DNA of 14,738 bases from contig QGUU01000016.1 in NCBI GenBank assembly GCA_003242525.1, positions 1-14,738 of the forward strand, given 5' to 3'. The stretch's first letter is position 1. Every line of letters starts with the position of its first letter. This DNA comes from Pseudomonadota bacterium (GTDB lineage: Bacteria > Pseudomonadota > Alphaproteobacteria > Rhizobiales > Rhizobiaceae). The position numbers were made by a program, and so were the translations under genes. The notes under the pieces were generated by a model, which saw only the letters and a program-made list of their open reading frames with translations, did not search any database and was not told the DNA's origin. Positions 8,635 through 14,738 of this stretch are shown piece after piece.

Positions 8635-9252
8635 ATGAGCAAGCGCGAATCTGCAAAGTACAAACTCGACCGCCGCCTTGGCGAGAATATCTGGGGCCGC
8701 CCGAAGTCCCCGGTCAACAGGCGTGAGTATGGCCCGGGCCAGCACGGCCAGCGCCGCAAGGGCAAGCTTTCGGACTTCGGCCTGCAGCTCCGCGCCAAGC
8801 AGAAGCTGAAGGGCCACTATGGCGACGTGTCGGAGAAGCAGTTCCGCAAGATTTACGAAGAGGCGAACCGCCGCAAGGGCGACACGCCGGAGAATTTGAT
8901 CGGGCTCCTGGAATCGCGCCTCGACGCCATTGTCTATCGCGCCAAGTTCGTGCCGACGATTTTCGCGGCGCGCCAGTTCGTCAATCATGGGCACGTCAAC
9001 GTCAACGGCCGGCGGGTCAACATTCCTTCCTATCGTTGCAAGCCCGGTGACGTGATCGAGGTGCGCGAGAAGTCGAAGCAGCTTGTGTCAGTGCTCGAAG
9101 CGGTGCAGCTCGCCGAGCGCGACGTGCCGGATTACATCGAAGCCGATCACAACAAGATGACCGCGACTTATACGCGGGTGCCCGGTCTGGCTGACGTGCC
9201 CTTCGCCGTGCAGATGGAGCCGCACCTGGTCGTCGAGTTCTACTCGCGCTGA
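8635..9252 (+). CDS. rpsD: 30S ribosomal protein S4
   Basis: S4 is a primary 16S rRNA binder that starts assembly of the small-subunit body. The 205 residues match the alphaproteobacterial form: [20 protein letters not shown] at the start, a [12 protein letters not shown] basic segment, the S4 RNA-binding domain around [12 protein letters not shown] and [16 protein letters not shown], and the conserved end [11 protein letters not shown]. The start ATG 8635 follows AAAGGG; an upstream in-frame start at 8620 is rejected because the family starts [10 protein letters not shown]. The zinc cysteines of some S4 proteins are absent, as usual here. rpsD stands alone rather than in the alpha operon, with its own terminator and a leader of about 165 nt after the preceding terminator. 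Whether S4 controls that leader is unknown. Confidence 0.98.
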   Translation: MSKRESAKYKLDRRLGENIWGRPKSPVNRREYGPGQHGQRRKGKLSDFGLQLRAKQKLKGHYGDVSEKQFRKIYEEANRRKGDTPENLIGLLESRLDAIVYRAKFVPTIFAARQFVNHGHVNVNGRRVNIPSYRCKPGDVIEVREKSKQLVSVLEAVQLAERDVPDYIEADHNKMTATYTRVPGLADVPFAVQMEPHLVVEFYSR

Positions 9253-9313
9253 TTTTACCAGGGCGTTGCAGCGCTGCCGGGCGGCGATGCATTGCCCGAC
9301 AGGAGGGTTTGCC

Positions 9314-9352
9314 AAGGGGTCGCGTCCGAGAGGAGGCGGCCCTTTCCTTTTT
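9314..9352 (+). terminator. rpsD terminator
   Basis: AAGGGGTCGC (9314-9323) pairs with GCGGCCCTTT (9336-9345) over 10 bp with two G-U pairs. The loop can close further as TCC-GAGA-GGA, a GNRA-type tetraloop. CCTTTTT follows. It sits about 60 bp after the rpsD stop. Confidence 0.75.
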
Positions 9353-9463
9353 GGTCTGTCAGCCTGGGCTTCTTCCTGATCGCGACGGCGGGCTGGTTTC
9401 CTCTACGCGCATTTTTTTGAACTTCGATGAACCCTTTCTCCGCTCGCTGCGACTGATGGTCAT

Positions 9464-9480
9464 GAGGCGATCGGCGCCTC
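9464..9480 (+). other. Small hairpin in the leader of the His-rich gene
   Basis: GAGGCG (9464-9469) / CGCCTC (9475-9480) with a 5-nt loop lies 14 nt before the AAGGAG ribosome site at 9494-9499. There is no T-run. It may stabilise the leader; its function is unknown. Confidence 0.35.
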
Positions 9481-9507
9481 TGTCAAAGGAGCCTCAAGGA
9501 GATTGTC

Positions 9508-9741
9508 ATGCTGAAGCGCACCCTCGTTTCCACCTTCGCTGCCCTGGCCATCGCCACCACCGGCATTGCAGCCACTGCCAACACTGCCGCGGCCCATGGC
9601 TATCATCACAAGCATCACCACCACCACAAGTACAAGAAGTACCCGAAGTGGGTTAAATGCTGGAAGTCCCACAAGCATCACAAGTTCTGCAAGTACGGCT
9701 ATCCCTTCGGTTACGGCAAGGTCGTTGTCGTATTTCGCTAA
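9508..9741 (+). CDS. Small secreted histidine/lysine-rich protein
   Basis: I do not recognise a named family. The 77-residue product has a clear Sec-type signal peptide (basic MLKR, hydrophobic core about 5-22, likely cleavage after TAAA at 29). The predicted mature part is only 48 residues and contains 11 histidines, 11 lysines, 6 tyrosines, 2 cysteines and no Asp or Glu. It begins HGYHHKHHHHHKYKK, has the cysteines at mature positions 22 and 32 near two tryptophans, and ends GYPFGYGKVVVVFR. Such a peptide would be strongly basic and able to bind Ni, Cu or Zn in the periplasm or at the cell surface; that is inference from composition. The start ATG follows AAGGAG by 8 nt, and the gene has its own terminator with a UUCG loop, so it is a good expressed single gene. 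Similar small His-rich exported proteins occur in rhizobia. Confidence 0.82.
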   Translation: MLKRTLVSTFAALAIATTGIAATANTAAAHGYHHKHHHHHKYKKYPKWVKCWKSHKHHKFCKYGYPFGYGKVVVVFR

Positions 9742-9762
9742 CCGAAGCCTGGGCGCGGGAGG

Positions 9763-9792
9763 AAGGGCGGCTTCGGCCGCCCTTTCCTTGTT
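9763..9792 (+). terminator. Terminator of the His-rich gene
   Basis: AAGGGCGGC (9763-9771), loop TTCG, GCCGCCCTT (9776-9784): a perfect 9-bp stem closed by the very stable C(UUCG)G tetraloop, followed by TCCTTGTT. The T-tract is interrupted. It also separates this gene from the convergent IclR gene. Confidence 0.8.
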
Positions 9793-9794
9793 GG

Positions 9795-10613
9795 CTATCG
9801 GGGTACGCCGCCGATAAGCCGGGTGACCTCGGCTGCCGCCTCGCGCACCAGCGGCCCGATCTGGCCCAGGCGTTCGGGCGTAACACGTACGGTGGGGCCT
9901 GAGACCGAAACTCCACCCACAGGCTCCCCGAATTCATTGAAGATCGCCGCAGCGACGCACCGCATGCCCTCGTTGCGCTCTTCGTCATCGACGGCCCAGC
10001 CGCGCCTGCGTGCCTGTGCGAGGTCCTCTGCCAGCGCGGGCAAGGTTGCCAGCGTTTTCGGCGTGTACACTTCAAGCCCCGCCCGGCGCACGATTGCTGC
10101 GACCCGGTCCTCGTCGAGATATGCGAGCACGGCCTTGCCGATGCCGGAAGCATGGAAAGGGCTGCGCGTGCCCGGCCGGAAAAAAGCGCGGATCGCCTGG
10201 TGTGTTTCCACCTGGCTGACAAAGACGACGCAATTGTCCTCCGCCAAGCCCAGATTGGCGGTTTCACCGGTTTTTTCCATCAGTTCCTGCATGACGATGC
10301 GGGCGCGGTCGACAAGCTTGCGGCTGCGCAGGAACGCAGCGCCCATGCGGTAGGTTTCGACGCCGATAGACCAGAGTTGGCTGGTCGTATCGAACTCCAC
10401 CATGCCGTGGTTCTCCAGCGTGGTGAGCATGCGATAGGCCGTAGGGGCGGGGACGCCCGAGGCATTCGCAATCTCGCTGAGCGAAAGGCCTGAACCTTCG
10501 GCAACGATGGCAAGGATGCGAAGCGCCCGGTCGAGGGACTGGACCGACTGGGCCTCCGCCGGCCCGTTGAAGGCGCGCGGGCGCCCGCGCTTGCGTTTCT
10601 CTGCCTGTTCCAT
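9795..10613 (-). CDS. IclR-family transcriptional regulator of the glyoxylate cluster
   Basis: IclR-type regulators have an N-terminal winged helix-turn-helix and a C-terminal effector domain. In this 272-residue protein a basic tail (KRKRGRPRAF) is followed by the helix-turn-helix (about 26-75: SLDRALRIL, LSLSEIANASGVPAPTAYRML) and by the effector domain with HASGIGKAVLAYL, DDEERNEGMRCVAAAIF and SVSGPTVRVT. Wording resembles E. coli AllR, a glyoxylate-responsive repressor of gcl, and the gene is divergent from gcl, so glyoxylate or a related acid is a reasonable effector; this is inference. ATG at 10613 has no Shine-Dalgarno sequence before it. The 210-bp shared region contains the likely operators. 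No autoregulation data can be read directly, but an inverted repeat lies only 23 bp upstream of its start. Confidence 0.92.
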   Translation of the reverse strand: MEQAEKRKRGRPRAFNGPAEAQSVQSLDRALRILAIVAEGSGLSLSEIANASGVPAPTAYRMLTTLENHGMVEFDTTSQLWSIGVETYRMGAAFLRSRKLVDRARIVMQELMEKTGETANLGLAEDNCVVFVSQVETHQAIRAFFRPGTRSPFHASGIGKAVLAYLDEDRVAAIVRRAGLEVYTPKTLATLPALAEDLAQARRRGWAVDDEERNEGMRCVAAAIFNEFGEPVGGVSVSGPTVRVTPERLGQIGPLVREAAAEVTRLIGGVPR

Positions 10614-10635
10614 ACCAGAATAGTGGACGCTCTCG

Positions 10636-10664
10636 GGTAAAAATCAATGAAATATTTTTTTACC
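10636..10664. promoter_or_regulatory. Inverted repeat, candidate operator near the IclR gene
   Basis: GGTAAAAA (10636-10643) and TTTTTACC (10657-10664) are perfect 8-bp arms separated by 13 bp, so they repeat every 21 bp, two helical turns. This fits a dimer or tetramer of a regulator on one DNA face. Binding by the neighbouring IclR protein is inference. Confidence 0.5.
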
Positions 10665-10677
10665 AAAAAGGAAATCG

Positions 10678-10765
10678 TGAAAACTGAAAATGAAAAACGC
10701 TTTCCTGTCAGGCTTTTGCGATCATTTGCATATAATGAAAAAATATTTTGAAAAAATTGAAAAAT
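10678..10765 (+). promoter_or_regulatory. gcl control region: TATAAT box and TGAAAA repeats
   Basis: A perfect TATAAT (10731-10736) lies about 90 bp before gcl; no good -35 is found at 16-18 bp, which suggests an activator-dependent or weak promoter. Six TGAAAA motifs start at 10678, 10685, 10691, 10736, 10749 and 10758; the last three overlap or follow the -10. AAAATATTTT (10740-10749) is a perfect palindrome. The stretch is very AT-rich compared with its surroundings. Confidence 0.5.
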
Positions 10766-10823
10766 CCGGAAATTGCTGGCAGGGTTGGCCTGACTTCGAC
10801 ACTCGGTTCGACAGGAGGCACAT

Positions 10824-12605
<1,782 letters not shown>

Positions 12606-12615
12606 GCGGGAACAG

Positions 12616-12627
12616 CCGAACGTTCGG
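12616..12627. other. 12-bp perfect palindrome between gcl and hyi
   Basis: CCGAACGTTCGG lies 10 nt after the gcl stop in a 94-bp gap, followed shortly by a further CGTTCG (12632-12637). It has no T-run and cannot form a useful loop without losing pairs. It may be a protein site or an mRNA structure; its role is unknown. Confidence 0.4.
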
Positions 12628-12699
12628 TGCCCGTTCGCCGATGCTTCGCTCAGGGGCGGATGTCTACCCTGCCGCGGAACATGATTGGAGACTGGTAAC

Positions 12700-13494
12700 A
12701 TGCCGAGATTTTCAGCCAATCTTTCCATGCTCTTTCAGGAGCACGACTTTCTCGACCGCTTCGATGCGGCGGCCCAGGCAGGGTTCAGGGGCGTCGAATA
12801 TCTCGGCCCCTACGACTACGCGCCCGACGAGGTAGCTGCGCGGCTCACGCGGAACGGGCTTTCGCAGGTGCTATTCAACCTGCCCTCCGGTAACTGGGCG
12901 GGCGGCGAACGCGGCATCGCAGTGCTGCCGGACAGGGTTGACGAGTTCCGTGCCGGCGTGGACAAGGCCATCGAATATGCCCGCATCCTTGGCTGCCCGC
13001 AGGTCAACTGCCTCGCCGGCATCCCGCCGAAGGGGGCAGATTCCCGGCTCGTCGAGAACGTGTTCGTCGAAAACCTGAAGTTTGCCGCCGACCGGTTGGA
13101 AAGGGTTGGCATCAAACTGCTGATCGAGCCGATCAACAGCAAGGTCGATATTCCGGGCTTCTTCCTGACCGGCACCAGCCAGGCGCTCGACATTCTGGAA
13201 CGTGTCGGTTCGGCAAACCTCTACCTGCAATACGACATCTACCACATGCAGATAATGGAGGGGGATCTCGCCCGTACGATTGAGGCCAACCTCGGCCGCA
13301 TCGCCCATATCCAGCTTGCGGACAATCCCGGCCGCCACGAGCCGGGGACGGGCGAGATCAACTATCCCTTCCTGCATCAGTTCCTAGACCGCATCGGTTA
13401 CGACGGCTGGGTTGGGGCCGAATACAAACCGGCGGGCGGCACTGAAGCCGGGCTGGGCTGGTTCAGGGAATTTGCCGGAAGGGCCGCTGCCTAG
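12700..13494 (+). CDS. hyi: Hydroxypyruvate isomerase
   Basis: Hyi interconverts hydroxypyruvate and tartronate semialdehyde, linking serine-type and glyoxylate-type carbon to glycerate. The 264-residue TIM-barrel protein (AP endonuclease family 2 fold) starts MPRFSANLSMLF, as in E. coli Hyi (258 residues). Metal and catalytic residues are visible: E143 (LLIEPINS), D179 and H182 (QYDIYHMQ), the HEPGTGEINY loop, and E241 (GAEYKP). The start ATG 12700 follows GGAG (12686-12689); a start at 12685 would add five residues and has no better support. The gene is 94 bp after gcl and 24 bp before glxR, so one transcript is likely. Confidence 0.95.
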   Translation: MPRFSANLSMLFQEHDFLDRFDAAAQAGFRGVEYLGPYDYAPDEVAARLTRNGLSQVLFNLPSGNWAGGERGIAVLPDRVDEFRAGVDKAIEYARILGCPQVNCLAGIPPKGADSRLVENVFVENLKFAADRLERVGIKLLIEPINSKVDIPGFFLTGTSQALDILERVGSANLYLQYDIYHMQIMEGDLARTIEANLGRIAHIQLADNPGRHEPGTGEINYPFLHQFLDRIGYDGWVGAEYKPAGGTEAGLGWFREFAGRAAA

Positions 13495-13518
13495 GAACGC
13501 GCTATCAGGAGACGGATC

Positions 13519-14403
13519 ATGGAAACCATCGGCTTCATCGGACTCGGCATCATGGGGGCGCCAATGGCGGGGCACCTGCTCGAAGCCGGATATGATGTCG
13601 TCACGACCGACCATCGCTCCAGCCCCCCGGCGGATCTCGTCGCCAGGGGGCTGAAGGCCGTCACGGGCTCCGATGCGGTCGCGCGCGCTGCCGACATCAT
13701 CATCACCATGGTTCCCGATACGCCCCAGGTGGAAGAAGTTCTGTTCGGCCACAATGGTGTGGCCAGCGGTCTTTCAGAGGGCAAGCTGGTCATAGACATG
13801 TCATCGATCTCGCCCATCGCCACAAAGGAATTCGCCCGCAGGATCAATGAACTCGGCTGCGATTATCTCGATGCGCCGGTTTCCGGGGGTGAGGTGGGCG
13901 CCAAGGCGGCTTCGCTGACGATCATGGTTGGAGGCAGCGAGGCGACCTTTGCACGCGCAAGGCCCGTCTTCGAAAAAATGGGCAAGAACATCACCCTGGT
14001 CGGCGACAATGGAGTGGGGCAGACCACGAAGGTCGCCAATCAGATCGTCGTTGCGCTTACGATCGAGGCGGTCGCAGAGGCGCTGGTATTCGCCTCCAAG
14101 GCAGGCGCCGATCCGGCAAAGGTACGCCAGGCGCTGATGGGTGGCTTGGCCTCCTCGCGCATCCTCGAAGTTCATGGTGAACGCATGATCAAGCGCAGCT
14201 TCGATCCGGGCTTCCGAATCGAGCTGCATCAGAAGGATTTGAATCTTGCGCTTGAAGGCGCGAGGTCGCTGGGCGTGGCGCTACCCAACACCTCCACGAC
14301 GCAGCAGCTCTTCAATGCGTGCGCAGCGAATGGCGGCGCCAGGGACGATCATTCCGGACTGGTCAAGGCGCTGGAGATCATGGCGGGGCACCGAGTGGCG
14401 TAA
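13519..14403 (+). CDS. glxR: 2-hydroxy-3-oxopropionate reductase (tartronate semialdehyde reductase)
   Basis: GlxR reduces tartronate semialdehyde to glycerate, ending the module. The 294-residue beta-hydroxyacid dehydrogenase shows the Rossmann GxGxxG (G8-L-G10-I-M-G13), an aspartate (D31) at the end of the second strand that suggests NADH preference, the substrate motif DAPVSGGEVGA (118-128), and the catalytic lysine K171 in GQTTKVANQ. MVPDTPQVEEVLFG is typical of GlxR/GarR. ATG 13519 follows AGGAGA by 6 nt. It is the last gene of the cluster: what follows is an inverted repeat and a convergent gene, with no glycerate kinase. Assignment as GlxR rather than another hydroxyacid dehydrogenase rests on sequence wording plus the gcl-hyi context. 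Confidence 0.95.
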   Translation: METIGFIGLGIMGAPMAGHLLEAGYDVVTTDHRSSPPADLVARGLKAVTGSDAVARAADIIITMVPDTPQVEEVLFGHNGVASGLSEGKLVIDMSSISPIATKEFARRINELGCDYLDAPVSGGEVGAKAASLTIMVGGSEATFARARPVFEKMGKNITLVGDNGVGQTTKVANQIVVALTIEAVAEALVFASKAGADPAKVRQALMGGLASSRILEVHGERMIKRSFDPGFRIELHQKDLNLALEGARSLGVALPNTSTTQQLFNACAANGGARDDHSGLVKALEIMAGHRVA

Positions 14404-14407
14404 GCAA

Positions 14408-14462
14408 GGGGTGAATCAAGCAGGCCGGGGAGGATGCTTCCGTCTTGCCGGCCATTCACCCC
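14408..14462. terminator. Bidirectional inverted repeat between glxR and rlmB
   Basis: GGGGTGAAT (14408-14416) pairs perfectly with ATTCACCCC (14454-14462); directly inside the 3' arm CCGGCC (14448-14453) pairs with GGCCGG (14423-14428), leaving a 6-nt bulge on one side. The total is 15 bp. It overlaps the stop codon of the convergent minus-strand gene. T-tracts on either side are weak, so termination is likely but not certain. Confidence 0.6.
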
Positions 14463-14738
14463 AGAAACTTTCTCGCAGCATAGAGTGCCACCGCCGCCGC
14501 GTTGGAAACGTTGAGCGAACGGATCGCGCCGGGCATGTCGAGGCGGGCGAGGACATTTACCGTCTCGCGCGTCTTCTGGCGCAGACCTTTGCCTTCCGAT
14601 CCAAGAACCAGGGCAATCTTGTCCTGCGAAAATGCCGCTTCCAGTTCGGCCGGGCCGTCCGAATCAAGGCCGATGGTGTGGAAGCCAGCCGCATGCAACT
14701 GGTGGAGCGCATCGGCCAGATTGCGCACCTCGATATGG
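14456..14738 (-). CDS. rlmB: 23S rRNA (guanosine-2'-O-)-methyltransferase RlmB-like, C-terminal part (cut by window end)
   Basis: RlmB methylates the ribose of G2251 in the 23S rRNA P-loop with S-adenosylmethionine. The minus frame is open to the window edge and shows the last about 94 residues: HIEVRNLADALHQL, then SPOUT motif 2 (IALVLGSEGKGLR) and motif 3 (IRSLNVSNAAAVALYAARK). The GSEGKGLR and SLNVSNAAAVALY wording is typical of RlmB/TrmH-family rRNA enzymes. The GTG at 14728 is internal, not the start. RlmB is the best fit; another TrmH-type member cannot be excluded from this fragment. Its TGA lies inside the inverted repeat shared with glxR. Confidence 0.88.
   Translation of the reverse strand, partial: HIEVRNLADALHQLHAAGFHTIGLDSDGPAELEAAFSQDKIALVLGSEGKGLRQKTRETVNVLARLDMPGAIRSLNVSNAAAVALYAARKFLG

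Noticed and set aside
9309..9656. 115-codon plus-strand frame over the rpsD terminator and the His-rich gene
   Set aside because: It starts near the terminator, has no ribosome site, and the His-rich frame with a signal peptide explains the region.

Overview
The window is GC-rich chromosomal DNA from an alphaproteobacterium. It most likely belongs to the Rhizobiales, near the Phyllobacteriaceae (Mesorhizobium/Nitratireductor type). This rests on the wording of RecA, AlaS, the dimeric NADP isocitrate dehydrogenase, MurI and the 205-residue S4 protein, on the small DUF3008 protein, and on the recA-alaS-icd neighbourhood. The genus is inferred from remembered protein wording; no search was run.

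Layout. Bases 1-652 hold the C-terminal two thirds of recA, followed by a strong 12-bp terminator hairpin. alaS (959-3625) meets an exported glycerophosphodiester phosphodiesterase gene (3626-4609, minus) stop codon to stop codon. Between that gene and icd (5017-6228, minus) lies the remnant of a glutathione S-transferase gene that has lost its N-terminal part and has a frameshift. Divergent from icd is a plus-strand cluster: a trmJ-type tRNA methyltransferase, murI overlapping it by 8 bp, and a 62-residue DUF3008 gene, closed by a clean terminator. rpsD and a small secreted histidine/lysine-rich protein follow as single genes, each with its own terminator.

The right third is a glyoxylate-to-glycerate module: an IclR-family regulator (9795-10613, minus) divergent from gcl, hyi and glxR (10824-14403, plus). 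Gcl condenses two glyoxylate into tartronate semialdehyde, Hyi interconverts this with hydroxypyruvate, and GlxR reduces it to glycerate. The AT-rich 210-bp divergent control region carries an inverted repeat with arms 21 bp apart, a TATAAT box and six TGAAAA motifs, and is the most information-rich regulatory DNA here. No glycerate kinase follows glxR; an rlmB-type rRNA methyltransferase gene (minus, cut by the window end) comes next behind a long inverted repeat.

Most of the window is conserved housekeeping DNA. I see no phage, insertion sequence, CRISPR array, tRNA or rRNA, and no convincing new multi-gene system. The points most worth a second look are the His/Lys-rich secreted peptide, the gcl control region, the promoter-like sequence placed just before a terminator upstream of rpsD, and the decaying GST gene.
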